41,123 nucleotides of DNA from Lachnospiraceae bacterium (GCA_900771955.1 CAAGPW010000135.1:1-41123), one strand, 5' to 3'; shown: positions 25,226 through 34,137, numbered from the stretch's first letter. Notes: generated from the letters alone by a model not told the origin. A program made the numbers and translations.

Positions 25226-27217
25226 ATGGGGGATGAAACAGTAAAAAAGAATCATTTTTTGTGGACGATCAGAGGGAGAATGGCAGTATTTGTAACGATC
25301 TGCATGACGATTGTTATTTTACTGACCATACTGGCGAATGTTGTGACAACGAGAAGCACTATGGTGCGGGAGGCAGAAAATCTGCTGACAGAAGAAGCGG
25401 ATGGCAATGCGGCTGTAATCAATGAATGGCTGAAGCAGGAAGGAAATATGGTAAACACCATGAAAAATGCACTCGCAACCATGGACAGAGATGATACCGA
25501 TGCGATCATGGATTATCTGGAAGTGAATCTGAAAGAAAATGAAAACGCATTGATGTATTATTGCTGTTTTGGTTATGAGGGTGGCGTGTTTCCAGCGGAT
25601 CATTCCAAGCTGGATCTGGACCCCACAACCAGAGACTGGTGGAAACAGGCGATTTCAGAAGACAGCCTGATCTATACAGAACCATATACAGATTTTGCGA
25701 CCGGACAGATGGTTGTCAGTATAGCAGAGCCATTGACGATTGGGGGAGAGCAGGCGGTACTTCTGGCGGATATTACGATAGACCGTCTGATAGAAATTGT
25801 TCAGAATATCAGTGCAGATCCGAGTATCCAGACGTTTCTTCTGGCAGAAGACGGAAGCGTCATCACCCATGCAAATAAGGATTTCCTTCCAAAGGAGGAT
25901 GGCAATACCGTTCTGACCGACAAAGTCAGGATAGATATTGATGCAAAAAAGGCGTTTGTCTTTACTGATTATGACGGACAGAAAAAATGCGGTGATATTG
26001 GAAATATTGATGTTACCGGGTGGAAACTGGGCGTCACACAGAATGAAAAGGTGATCAATGCACAGATCAGAAAAAATCTGGTTTTCCCACTCGTTATGGA
26101 CATAGTCCTGCTTGGCATTACAGTAGCGCTTTTAAATCTGGTCATAGGAAAGATGTTAAGACCGATGGACAACATGAAACAGTTTGTAAAAGAGCGTGTG
26201 ATCGGCCGGGAGCATGGAAAAACATATGAAAATGAGGTCGAGGAGATCAAATATCTGATCGGAGAACTGGAGGAGCGCTTTATTGCAACGATACGCAAGA
26301 CGAAGCAGGAATCTTCGACGATTCAGGATAAGATGACCACAACGGATGACAAGGTAAAAATAATCAGTGGAAATATCATGGAGATCAGCGCCACAATGGA
26401 AGAAACCGGAGCCAGTGTGGAAGCTCAGACAGAGAGCATTCAGAGCATAGATGATACATGCGAGGAGGTAACACAGGCGGTGGACAAGCTGGCAGAAGAG
26501 GCGCAGAGCATGGCAGCCCGGGCAGGCGAAATCCAGCAGAGAGTGGAGAAACTTGTACCGGAGCTGATGAGAGATAAAGAAAATGCCGCTACAATGACAG
26601 AGGACAGTCGTGTCAGGCTTGCGGAGGCCATTCACGGTACGGAGGTCATAAACCAGATTGTAGAAGTATCCGGAGCAATTCAGGAGATCGCATCCCAGAC
26701 AAATCTGCTTGCGTTAAATGCATCCATAGAAGCAGCGAGGGCAGGAGAAGCTGGAAAGGGATTTGCGGTTGTAGCGGAAGAAATTAAAAATCTGAGTAAC
26801 ATTACCGGAAAAGAGATCGGAAAGGTCGATGAACTTACCAGTAAAGTCCTTGAGAGTGTAAAGGCTCTTTCGGGTGAAAGCAATTCCATTCTTGCATTCC
26901 TGGATGGTGTGATCATGAAAGATTATGACCAGTTTGGGGAGATTGCGGAAAAATATAAAGATGATGCGTTCTATTTTGCAGGGATCAGTACGAATCTCGG
27001 GGCAGGGGCGGAGGAATTAAGCGCTTCTGTTCAGAATATCAGTAATATTCTTGGAACGATCAATACCTCGCAAGGTGAATTAAACAAAGCGATACATGCC
27101 GTAAATGATAATTTGCAGCAGATTACTTATGCCAGTGAAAATGTCACAGCGGATACGGGAGAAGTGCTGACAAGCATACAGTCACTTCAGGGTACAATGG
27201 GTCAGTTTCAGGTATAA
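25226..27217 (+). CDS. Methyl-accepting chemotaxis protein with Cache sensor
   Basis: 663 residues from ATG 25226 (AAAGGG upstream; GTG 25220 is an alternative start). TM1 is at about 17-39 and TM2 at about 286-308. The extracellular part between them has the Cache features DLDPTTRDWWKQAI, YTEPYTDFATGQMVVSIAEP and DITIDRLIEIV. The cytosolic part has a poorly conserved HAMP-like stretch, then coiled coils and the receptor tip IASQTNLLALNASIEAARAG, KGFAVVAEEIKNLS. It should bind a small ligand outside and control CheA. No che or flagellar gene is in the window. The PilZ and HD-GYP genes that follow in the operon suggest a link between sensing and c-di-GMP. Confidence 0.95.
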   Translation: MGDETVKKNHFLWTIRGRMAVFVTICMTIVILLTILANVVTTRSTMVREAENLLTEEADGNAAVINEWLKQEGNMVNTMKNALATMDRDDTDAIMDYLEVNLKENENALMYYCCFGYEGGVFPADHSKLDLDPTTRDWWKQAISEDSLIYTEPYTDFATGQMVVSIAEPLTIGGEQAVLLADITIDRLIEIVQNISADPSIQTFLLAEDGSVITHANKDFLPKEDGNTVLTDKVRIDIDAKKAFVFTDYDGQKKCGDIGNIDVTGWKLGVTQNEKVINAQIRKNLVFPLVMDIVLLGITVALLNLVIGKMLRPMDNMKQFVKERVIGREHGKTYENEVEEIKYLIGELEERFIATIRKTKQESSTIQDKMTTTDDKVKIISGNIMEISATMEETGASVEAQTESIQSIDDTCEEVTQAVDKLAEEAQSMAARAGEIQQRVEKLVPELMRDKENAATMTEDSRVRLAEAIHGTEVINQIVEVSGAIQEIASQTNLLALNASIEAARAGEAGKGFAVVAEEIKNLSNITGKEIGKVDELTSKVLESVKALSGESNSILAFLDGVIMKDYDQFGEIAEKYKDDAFYFAGISTNLGAGAEELSASVQNISNILGTINTSQGELNKAIHAVNDNLQQITYASENVTADTGEVLTSIQSLQGTMGQFQV

Positions 27218-27249
27218 GGCGGAGACAGCAGAAAAAGGAGCTTGAAAAT

Positions 27250-27873
27250 ATGACAGAGTATGCAAATGACCTGATCGGACGGAAAATACAGATCAAGGAT
27301 ATGAAGACGGGAGCGCTCATTGCAAATACAAGAATTACAGCCTTTGATTCAGGAAAAAAGACAGTAAAGATCAGTGCAAGTGAACTGAATGATACCGGAA
27401 GTCAGGAAGTGTGCGTATTGATATTCTGTACCAGCCGGCTGCTGGAATACTACGGCAGACTGAAAAAACCGGTGATCGCCAATGAATTTGAGATAGACCT
27501 TTACAGCGGAAGAGTGCGGGAGGACAGACAAAAACTGCGGTATGACATCAAAGCGCAGGGCAGGGTGGTTGGAATGGTTATTGTGGGAAAGAGGATTCTG
27601 CTGCGCAAACCGATCGATATTACCACGAAAAATATCAGTGCAAACGGTCTTCTCATCGAGGCGCAGGCGGGAAGCTTTGAAAAAGGAAACCGTATACAGA
27701 TTCTTCTGAATCTGGGAGAAACCACACTGCATGGAGTGTATGAAGTTGTAAGACTGCAGAACCAGAATCTGTGGACAGAGGAGTATGGATGCCGACATGT
27801 TGCAGCCGGAAAGAGCAGGGAATACTATGACAGAAGAAAAAGAGAACATCGTCTTAAAACGGGTGCCTATTAG
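27250..27873 (+). CDS. PilZ-domain c-di-GMP-binding protein
   Basis: 207 residues. The N-terminal part (about 1-85) resembles a YcgR-N-like beta domain. The C-terminal PilZ domain has RQKLR at 93-97 (the RxxxR motif) and TTKNISANGLLIEA with NISANG from 128 (the (D/N)xSxxG motif), so both c-di-GMP-binding elements are present. GGAG precedes ATG 27250, 33 bases after the chemoreceptor stop. The end overlaps the start of the HD-GYP gene by 47 bases. In flagellated Firmicutes such YcgR-type proteins slow the flagellar motor or affect matrix secretion; here the effector target is not shown. Confidence 0.92.
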   Translation: MTEYANDLIGRKIQIKDMKTGALIANTRITAFDSGKKTVKISASELNDTGSQEVCVLIFCTSRLLEYYGRLKKPVIANEFEIDLYSGRVREDRQKLRYDIKAQGRVVGMVIVGKRILLRKPIDITTKNISANGLLIEAQAGSFEKGNRIQILLNLGETTLHGVYEVVRLQNQNLWTEEYGCRHVAAGKSREYYDRRKREHRLKTGAY

Positions 27874-28936
27874 ATACCTCTGGGATGGGATGGTGCTGTC
27901 AGATGATCTGTACAATGAAAATGGAAAGGTGCTTCTGATACGCGCCGGAGAAAAAATCACAGAAAGAACGATTGAACAGTTAAAAAATCTGGGAACAAAG
28001 GATTCCTGTGTTATGACCCGCGAGGAATCTTACCGTGAGATCATGAATTCGGAGCATATGCCGCGGGAAATACGTCAGAAGATACGGGAGGATCTGTTCG
28101 GGTATACAAAACTGAAAAAAGAAGTGAAGCATTTTCTTGGGATGATCGAGCACGCGGCGGAGCCGGAGTATGAGGAAGCCAGGGTAATGACCGGCGAAGT
28201 GGCAGAAAAGATACGGGAAATGGATTTTTATGACTTCTTTTTATGTATCAATGTTCCAAGAAAAATAGACGAGGATCTGCAGCGCCATTCCTTAAATATT
28301 GCATTTTTAAATGGAATGATGGGATACTGGCTGAAAATGCCGGAGGAACAGATTCAGCTGCTTGTCATGGCAGGCCTTCTTCATGATATCGGGAAAACGC
28401 AGATACCGGAGCAGATTCTCTATGCGCCGCGCAGACTGACCAAAGAGGAATATGAGGTGATCAAGTGTCATCCGGTATATTCTTATGAACTGCTTGGAGA
28501 TCAGTATGATGCCTCTGTCCGGGATACAGTCCGTCACCATCACGAACGGTTGGACGGCCTGGGCTATCCGGATCACCTTTCCGGGGATGAAGTTTCTGTT
28601 TTTGCGAGGATCACATCAATCTGCGATATTTATGATGCAATGGTTTCCAAACGGAGTTATAAGGAAGAACGGCTGCCGTTTGATATTCTTGCAAAAATGA
28701 AGGATAATGTATATGAGGGACTGGATCAGGCGCTGGTGACAGTCTTTGTAAACAATATGATAAAGCATTTCCGGAACAGCCAGGTGGTCATGTCCGACGG
28801 AATGACGGGGATTGTTGCCTATATTCCGCCGAACGATATTGACCATCCGGTGATCATTGCCGGGGATATGGTACGTCAGGTCGATGATGCATGGTATTGC
28901 AGGAAAGTGCTAAACGCTGCCCAGGAGCCGTGTTGA
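27827..28936 (+). CDS. HD-GYP domain c-di-GMP phosphodiesterase
   Basis: 369 residues from ATG 27827, inside the end of the PilZ gene, so translation is coupled. The N-terminal 120 residues (VPIRYLWDGMVLSDDLYNEN...) resemble the DUF3391-like front end found before some HD-GYP domains. The catalytic part has RHSLN, AGLLHDIGKTQIP with His186-Asp187, HPVYSYELL, HHHERLDGLGYPDHLSG with GYP at 246-248, and CDIYDAMVSKRSYK. All metal ligands seem present, so hydrolysis of c-di-GMP to GMP is expected. With PilZ it forms a receptor-and-degradation pair under the chemoreceptor promoter. Confidence 0.93.
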   Translation: MTEEKENIVLKRVPIRYLWDGMVLSDDLYNENGKVLLIRAGEKITERTIEQLKNLGTKDSCVMTREESYREIMNSEHMPREIRQKIREDLFGYTKLKKEVKHFLGMIEHAAEPEYEEARVMTGEVAEKIREMDFYDFFLCINVPRKIDEDLQRHSLNIAFLNGMMGYWLKMPEEQIQLLVMAGLLHDIGKTQIPEQILYAPRRLTKEEYEVIKCHPVYSYELLGDQYDASVRDTVRHHHERLDGLGYPDHLSGDEVSVFARITSICDIYDAMVSKRSYKEERLPFDILAKMKDNVYEGLDQALVTVFVNNMIKHFRNSQVVMSDGMTGIVAYIPPNDIDHPVIIAGDMVRQVDDAWYCRKVLNAAQEPC

Positions 28937-28962
28937 GGAGGCTTTAAAGAGACTGGAGACAT

Positions 28963-29052
28963 ATGTCATTTAAGCTGATTTCAGAGAGAGCGGAAGCAGA
29001 ATCCGGAACAAAATCTGAAAATAAGGCAAAAAAACACCTTGACAGATGGTAA
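28963..29052 (+). CDS. Possible 29-residue ORF after the HD-GYP gene
   Basis: ATG 28963 with GGAG five bases upstream opens a 29-codon hydrophilic frame (MSFKLISERAEAES..., ending KKHLDRW). It runs into the promoter of the next unit. It is not recognised and may be chance. Confidence 0.25.
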   Translation: MSFKLISERAEAESGTKSENKAKKHLDRW

Positions 29053-29067
29053 AAACTGGCGTAACCT
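29039..29067 (+). promoter_or_regulatory. Predicted promoter of the leader peptide-ABC unit
   Basis: TTGACA (29039-29044), 17 bases, TAACCT (29062-29067). It lies 53 bases before the leader ATG. The following sequence up to 29119 has no competing hairpin. Confidence 0.6.
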
Positions 29068-29119
29068 AAAACACGTAACTCATGTAAGAAATAACAAACA
29101 TCAGGAAGGAGGTAATGAT

Positions 29120-29212
29120 ATGCGAAATATAAATTTAAATGTTACGGTAACAGCATATGCTGGTGTGAATGGCGTAAGCATGCATGGAATTACCTCGGGG
29201 TGCGATTTCTGA
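29120..29212 (+). CDS. 30-residue leader peptide of an ABC exporter operon
   Basis: ATG 29120 has the strongest ribosome site of the region, AAGGAGG seven bases upstream. The peptide starts MRNINLNVTV and ends GITSGCDF, then TGA 29210-29212. It has no leader-like signal sequence and one Cys. Fifty bases after its stop is a strong terminator, and then the ABC exporter pair. This order (promoter, short well-translated frame, terminator, heterodimeric ABC pair) is that of bmrB-bmrCD in Bacillus subtilis, where ribosomes stalled by antibiotics on the leader prevent termination. The peptide sequence itself does not resemble BmrB, so the role is inferred from layout. A secreted signal or modified peptide exported by the ABC pair is the alternative. 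Confidence 0.65.
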   Translation: MRNINLNVTVTAYAGVNGVSMHGITSGCDF

Positions 29213-29262
29213 TTCCTGTCGTTTGAAAATAGACAGATTTTTATGTCTGCGATAGAAGGATG

Positions 29263-29293
29263 ACCGCGGTAGTTTCACTGCCGCGGTTTTTTA
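29263..29293 (+). terminator. Strong terminator/attenuator ahead of the ABC exporter
   Basis: ACCGCGGTAG pairs fully with CTGCCGCGGT (one G-U) around TTTCA, followed by six or more T. It stands between the leader peptide and the ABC genes with no later promoter evident, so readthrough must be regulated. Bases 29190-29201 (TTACCTCGGGGT, the last leader codons) can pair in part with the left arm and may form an antiterminator. Bases 29294-29436 carry no other gene. Confidence 0.85.
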
Positions 29294-29436
29294 TTGCTGT
29301 AAGATGTCATTATGCGGGGCATTGGCAGCAAATGAAAGATCCTTCTGCCGCAGATTTTTTTGTCACTTTTAAACGTCTGTTGCCGGGAGCACGTTATTTT
29401 TTGCAGAAAAAAATTCAGGATGAAGGGGGAAATGTT

Positions 29437-31182
29437 TTGAAAAAATTACATACTTACATCTGGGAACATAAGTGGGGCTATCTGTTTGCCGTGGCATCCC
29501 TGCTCATCGCGGTATGTCTTGACCTGATGTCACCGCAGTTTACGAAACATATTGTGGATGATGTCATTGTAGGCGGTGATATCCCCAAATTAAAATGGCT
29601 TTTGCTCGGTATTCTTGGAATTGGCGTGGGGCGCTGTGTTTTCCAGTATGCCAAGGAATATACATTCGATTATCTCGGATCGACGATCGCATCGGATATG
29701 CGAAAAAATCTGTTCCGTCACATCCAGTCCTTAAGTGCGGAGTTCTTTGACCGCACCGGAACCGGAGAACTGATGGCGCGTGTAAAAGAAGATGTCGATA
29801 AGATCTGGGACGGAATCAGCTTTGTCAGCATGCTTTTGATCGAGGTTACGGTACATACGGTCATTATTCTGTTCTGCATGTACCGCCTGAACTGGAAGCT
29901 TGCCCTGATCCCGACACTTTCCATGGCTGTCTGCGGGGTGATCGCGGTCGTAATGGAGCGAAAGCTCGGAGCGGTCTATGAAGCGATCAGCGAGGAAAAT
30001 GCAAAGTTAAATACGGTTGCAGAGGAAAACCTTGCGGGTGTGCGCACAGTTAAGGCGTTTGCAAGAGAAAAATATGAGATCGGAAAATTCCTGTCTCATA
30101 ATAAGCGTTATTATGATCTGAATATGCAGCAGTCGAAGGTGTTTGTAAAATACGATCCGTATTTTTCGCTGGTTACAAAGGTGCTGCCACTTATTACCGT
30201 GATGTTCGGCGGATACTTCGTGATCCACGGGAAAATGACGCTTGGAGGTCTAAGTGCATTCATCGAATATTCCAACAATATCGTATGGCCGATGGAAATG
30301 CTCGGATGGCTGACAAACAGCGCTTCTTCTGCGATCGCGTCCAACAAAAAGATCGGAAAGATCTATCAGGAAAAACCCGCGGTCGTTGAAAAAAGTCAGC
30401 CGGTCACAAAGGAAAAGATCGCCGGAAAGATCGAGTTTTCCCATGTGTCGTTTCACAAGGCGGATGGCTATGAGATTTTAAAGGATGTGGATTTTACGGT
30501 TTCGCCTGGCAAGACGATCGGGATCATGGGTGCGACCGGAGCCGGAAAAAGCTCCATCGTCTACCTGTTGCAGCGGCTTTATGATGCGACAGGCGGCAGC
30601 GTGAAGGTCGATGACATGGATGTGCGTGATATGTCGTTAAAACAGCTTCGCAGCAGTATTTCCGTGGTCATGCAGGATGTCTTCCTGTTTTCGGACAGTA
30701 TCAGTGAAAATGTCAAGCTCGGAAAGCGCGACAGCATTGATCCGGAGACGGTGCGTAAAGCGGCTGCAGATGCCAGGGCAAACAGTTTTATCGAACGCAT
30801 GGACCGGCAGTACGATACGATCATCGGAGAACGGGGCGTCGGACTCTCCGGCGGGCAGAAGCAGCGTATCAGTATTGCGCGCGCGCTTGCAAAGAAAAAT
30901 CCGATTCTGGTGCTGGATGATTCGACCTCGGCGCTTGATATGGAGACCGAGCATCTGATACAGGAAACACTTGAAACATTAAACGATACCACCAAGATCA
31001 TCATTGCGCACCGCATCAGTGCCGTGAAGCATGCAGACGAGATCATTGTGCTGGATGCAGGGCAGGTAAAAGAGCGCGGAACGCATGAAGATCTGCTTGC
31101 AAAGAAAGGACTTTATTATGAAACTTATCTGGCGCAGTACGGTGATATCTTAAAAGCAGAGTCAGAAAGAAAGGAGGCATAG
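29437..31182 (+). CDS. ABC exporter half, degenerate-site subunit (BmrC/LmrC-like)
   Basis: 581 residues from TTG 29437 with GGGGG seven bases upstream; the frame is open further but runs through the terminator. Six membrane helices occupy about 15-300 (type IV exporter fold). The nucleotide domain has Walker A GATGAGKSS, the Q-loop VMQDVFLF, signature LSGGQKQR and Walker B ILVLDDSTSALD. The catalytic Glu after Walker B is Asp here, which is the mark of the degenerate site in heterodimeric exporters such as BmrC or TM287. The partner starts three bases later. Together they likely export drugs or peptides. No C39 peptidase domain is present. Confidence 0.93.
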   Translation: MKKLHTYIWEHKWGYLFAVASLLIAVCLDLMSPQFTKHIVDDVIVGGDIPKLKWLLLGILGIGVGRCVFQYAKEYTFDYLGSTIASDMRKNLFRHIQSLSAEFFDRTGTGELMARVKEDVDKIWDGISFVSMLLIEVTVHTVIILFCMYRLNWKLALIPTLSMAVCGVIAVVMERKLGAVYEAISEENAKLNTVAEENLAGVRTVKAFAREKYEIGKFLSHNKRYYDLNMQQSKVFVKYDPYFSLVTKVLPLITVMFGGYFVIHGKMTLGGLSAFIEYSNNIVWPMEMLGWLTNSASSAIASNKKIGKIYQEKPAVVEKSQPVTKEKIAGKIEFSHVSFHKADGYEILKDVDFTVSPGKTIGIMGATGAGKSSIVYLLQRLYDATGGSVKVDDMDVRDMSLKQLRSSISVVMQDVFLFSDSISENVKLGKRDSIDPETVRKAAADARANSFIERMDRQYDTIIGERGVGLSGGQKQRISIARALAKKNPILVLDDSTSALDMETEHLIQETLETLNDTTKIIIAHRISAVKHADEIIVLDAGQVKERGTHEDLLAKKGLYYETYLAQYGDILKAESERKEA

Positions 31183-31185
31183 CAC

Positions 31186-32958
31186 ATGGCAGTAAATTCA
31201 TATAAAGATGATGAACAGTTAAATGAAAAGAGCAAGGCGGCAACGCTGAAGCGGCTTTTTTCCTACCTGCTTGCCTATAAATGGCAGATCATTCTGGTGC
31301 TGGCACTGATGTCCTATGGTGTGATCATCAGCCTGCTAAACCCGATCATGATCGAAGATGCCATTGATGTATACATTGGAAATCAGAATATTCCGGGACT
31401 GTTCCGCCTTATGGGGATCGCGCTGGTTTTAAACCTGTTTGTGGTGCTTGCCATGAAGATCCGTATGTATATCATGGCTAAGGTCTGTAACAACATTCTG
31501 CTGACGATCAGACAACAGCTTTATACTCATATTCAGAAGCTGGATTTTGCATTTTTTGACAGCAGACCGACCGGGAAGATCCTCTCACGTATCATCGGGG
31601 ATATCAATTCCTTAAAGGATGTACTTTCAAACAGTGTGACAACGCTGATCCCGGATATGATCACGGTCATTGCGGTTGTCGGCATCATGTTCACCAAAAA
31701 TCCAAAGCTTGCGGCAGCATCGCTGATCAGTACACCGTTTATGATATTCGGTATGTTTTTTATCGAAGTGCATGCACATCCAAAGTGGCAGGCATTCCGT
31801 AAAAAGAGCTCAAATCTGAATGCCTTTATCCATGAGGATATGTCCGGCATGCGGATCATCAAAAGCTTTACAGCGGAGGATGAGACGAAAGAGACCTTTG
31901 ATGTCCTGACAAGAGAGCATCGGAATGGCTTTTTAAAGGCGGTGCGCTTAAGCGATGCATTTGGCTCAGTTATCGACCTCTCCTGGGGCATTGGCTGCAT
32001 CTGTCTGTATTTTGTGGGAATTGTGATCCTTGGGACCGATCATGTCACACTCGGTACATTTCTTGCATTCGGGACATATATCAATATGTTCTGGCAGCCG
32101 ATCAACAACTTAAGCAACTTTTATAATCAGCTTGTGACGAATATTGCCGGAGCAGAGCGTATTTTTGAGATCCTTGATACCGAGCCTGCGATCACAGATG
32201 AAGCAGACGTGGCGGAAATGCCGGAGATAGAGGGAAATGTACGCTTTGAGCATGTATCCTTTTCCTATGATGCAGATACAAAGGTGCTTGATGATATCAA
32301 TTTTGATATAAAGCCGGGTGAGACGATCGCGCTTGTGGGTGCGACCGGCTCCGGAAAATCTACGATCGTAAATCTGATCAGCCGTTTTTATGATGTGCAG
32401 CAGGGCAGAGTGCTGATCGACGGGATGGATGTTAAAAAAGTTTCGATCGAGAGTCTTCGCCGGCAGATGGGCATCATGACACAGGATAATTTCCTGTTCA
32501 GCGGTACGATAAAAGATAACATCCGTTATGGGAAACTGGATGCGACGGATGAGGAGATCATTGCAGCCGCAAAAGCGGTCAATGCGCATGATTTTATCAT
32601 GAAACTGGAAAAAGGTTATGACACCGTGCTGTCGGAACGCGGCGGCGGACTGTCCATCGGGCAGAAACAGCTTCTTGCATTTGCCCGGACGATGGTATCC
32701 ATGCCGAAGATTCTGATTCTGGATGAGGCGACATCAAGTATTGACACAAAGACAGAGATCCTGGTGCAGAAGGGCATTGAAAGCCTGTTAAAGGGAAGGA
32801 CATCCTTTGTCATTGCACACAGACTCTCCACGATACAGGAAGCAGACCGTATTTTTGTCATCGATGACGGTCATATCATAGAACAGGGCAGTGCAAAAGA
32901 ATTGATGGAATTAAAAGGCGCATACTATAAACTTTACATGGCACAGTTTGCCGCTTAA
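31186..32958 (+). CDS. ABC exporter half, catalytic subunit (BmrD/LmrD-like)
   Basis: 590 residues from ATG 31186 with AAGGAGG upstream. Six membrane helices lie at about 25-320. The nucleotide domain has Walker A GATGSGKST, Q-loop IMTQDNFLF, signature LSIGQKQLLAFARTM and Walker B ILILDEATSSID with the catalytic Glu, and the H-loop IAHRLST. The signature has Ile in place of the usual second Gly, which pairs with the degenerate site of the other subunit. The two genes are tightly coupled and should form one heterodimer. The stop at 32956-32958 merges with a run of A that begins the next promoter region. Confidence 0.94.
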   Translation: MAVNSYKDDEQLNEKSKAATLKRLFSYLLAYKWQIILVLALMSYGVIISLLNPIMIEDAIDVYIGNQNIPGLFRLMGIALVLNLFVVLAMKIRMYIMAKVCNNILLTIRQQLYTHIQKLDFAFFDSRPTGKILSRIIGDINSLKDVLSNSVTTLIPDMITVIAVVGIMFTKNPKLAAASLISTPFMIFGMFFIEVHAHPKWQAFRKKSSNLNAFIHEDMSGMRIIKSFTAEDETKETFDVLTREHRNGFLKAVRLSDAFGSVIDLSWGIGCICLYFVGIVILGTDHVTLGTFLAFGTYINMFWQPINNLSNFYNQLVTNIAGAERIFEILDTEPAITDEADVAEMPEIEGNVRFEHVSFSYDADTKVLDDINFDIKPGETIALVGATGSGKSTIVNLISRFYDVQQGRVLIDGMDVKKVSIESLRRQMGIMTQDNFLFSGTIKDNIRYGKLDATDEEIIAAAKAVNAHDFIMKLEKGYDTVLSERGGGLSIGQKQLLAFARTMVSMPKILILDEATSSIDTKTEILVQKGIESLLKGRTSFVIAHRLSTIQEADRIFVIDDGHIIEQGSAKELMELKGAYYKLYMAQFAA

Positions 32959-33036
32959 AAAAAACGGAAAAAACCTGAAAAAAACCTCGAAAAATACCGC
33001 TCTCCGGTTGAAAAACCTGTCTGAATGACTTAAAAT
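32957..33036 (+). promoter_or_regulatory. GGDEF gene promoter with phased A-tracts
   Basis: TTGAAA (33008-33013), 17 bases, TAAAAT (33031-33036). Upstream, A-tracts at 32957-32964, 32968-32973, 32978-32984 and 32990-32994 have centres about 10-11 bases apart, so the DNA should be bent toward the promoter. Confidence 0.65.
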
Positions 33037-33090
33037 GAAAGTAGTGTAATATACTGAAAAAGGAAGAGAAGAGGACAGTTGGGGAGCGGA

Positions 33091-34137
33091 ATGGGAAAAA
33101 AGAATTATGAGGTAAAATACCGAAAGCTGGCAAAGATAGTAAATACGATGCTGCTTTGCTCGCATATTTATCTGATCATTATGTTTGGGGTGCTTCAGAT
33201 CAGGTTTATGGTTGCAGTCAATGTATTGAGCCTTCTGGTGTATATGATAAATTATTACTGGATCGGCAGGAATCTCCATGTGTTTTTTGGAAACGCCTAT
33301 GCGGAGATCCTGCTGCATATGATTCTTGCGTATCTTTCCGTCGGATGGAACGGTGGATTTCAGATCTATGCTTTTGCATTGATACTCACAATCTATTACT
33401 GCGATTATCTGGGGCAGAAGATCAAAAAGCCGTCACTGTATCCCCGTACGATCAGTATCATTGTTGCAATGCTCTATGTGGCGCTGTACTTTATTTCCTA
33501 TTATATCAAACCGCTCTATGATCTGAAAAATGAGCAGGCGGCAAAGCTTTTCTTTACGGTAAATGCATTTTTTGTGCTGGCATACATGATTTTCTTTATG
33601 GAGAATTATAAAAAGATCGTAACCGGAACTGAGCAGCAGCTGAAAGAGGCGGCGCGGCTGGATGAACTGACGCGGATGGAAAACCGCAGGAGCATGCAGG
33701 AGCGGTTTGACAAGCTGTTTGATTCCATAGGACCGGACGAGACGGTGAGTGTCGCGATTCTGGACATTGATGATTTTAAACGGGTCAATGACACGTATGG
33801 GCACGGAGCAGGAGATATGATCCTGTATGAGGTGGCGGCGAGGATTCATGAGGCCGAGTCCGGACAGATACATACCTGCCGATGGGGCGGTGAAGAATTC
33901 CTGATTCTTTCGGTTGGCAAAACAGCATATCCGGTGCTTGTGACTGCACTGCGGAAAATACTGTCAGAGGTGCGTTCTGACCGGCATTATCATGAAGGTG
34001 CGTGCATTACCGTCACAGTGTCAGCAGGGGCCGCACAGTGGAAGAACGGGGAAAAGATCGAGCACACGATAAGCCGGGCGGATGCCTGTCTTTACCGGGC
34101 AAAGAAAAACGGCAAAGACCGTATGGAGATTTCCTGA
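33091..34137 (+). CDS. Membrane GGDEF diguanylate cyclase
   Basis: 348 residues from ATG 33091 (GGGGAG four bases before; an in-frame TTG at 33079 is an alternative start). About six membrane helices fill residues 15-165 without a recognised sensor domain. The GGDEF domain begins at DELTRMENRRSMQERF, with FKRVNDTYGHGAGDMIL and the active site RWGGEEF (Gly266 first), so it should make c-di-GMP from two GTP. An RxxD inhibitory site is not obvious before the GGEEF. It lies 5 kb from the PilZ/HD-GYP operon, giving the region synthesis, binding and breakdown of c-di-GMP. Confidence 0.94.
   Translation: MGKKNYEVKYRKLAKIVNTMLLCSHIYLIIMFGVLQIRFMVAVNVLSLLVYMINYYWIGRNLHVFFGNAYAEILLHMILAYLSVGWNGGFQIYAFALILTIYYCDYLGQKIKKPSLYPRTISIIVAMLYVALYFISYYIKPLYDLKNEQAAKLFFTVNAFFVLAYMIFFMENYKKIVTGTEQQLKEAARLDELTRMENRRSMQERFDKLFDSIGPDETVSVAILDIDDFKRVNDTYGHGAGDMILYEVAARIHEAESGQIHTCRWGGEEFLILSVGKTAYPVLVTALRKILSEVRSDRHYHEGACITVTVSAGAAQWKNGEKIEHTISRADACLYRAKKNGKDRMEIS

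Noticed and set aside
28963..29052. 29-residue frame as a second leader or toxin
   Set aside because: Hydrophilic, weakly spaced ribosome site, overlaps the -35 box of the next promoter; listed only at low confidence.
29120..29212. The 30-residue peptide as a RiPP or cyclic thiolactone autoinducer precursor
   Set aside because: It has a single Cys near the end and an ABC exporter downstream, but no modification enzyme, AgrB-like protease, C39 domain or leader double-Gly motif is nearby. The terminator layout fits a regulatory leader better. Kept only as an alternative.
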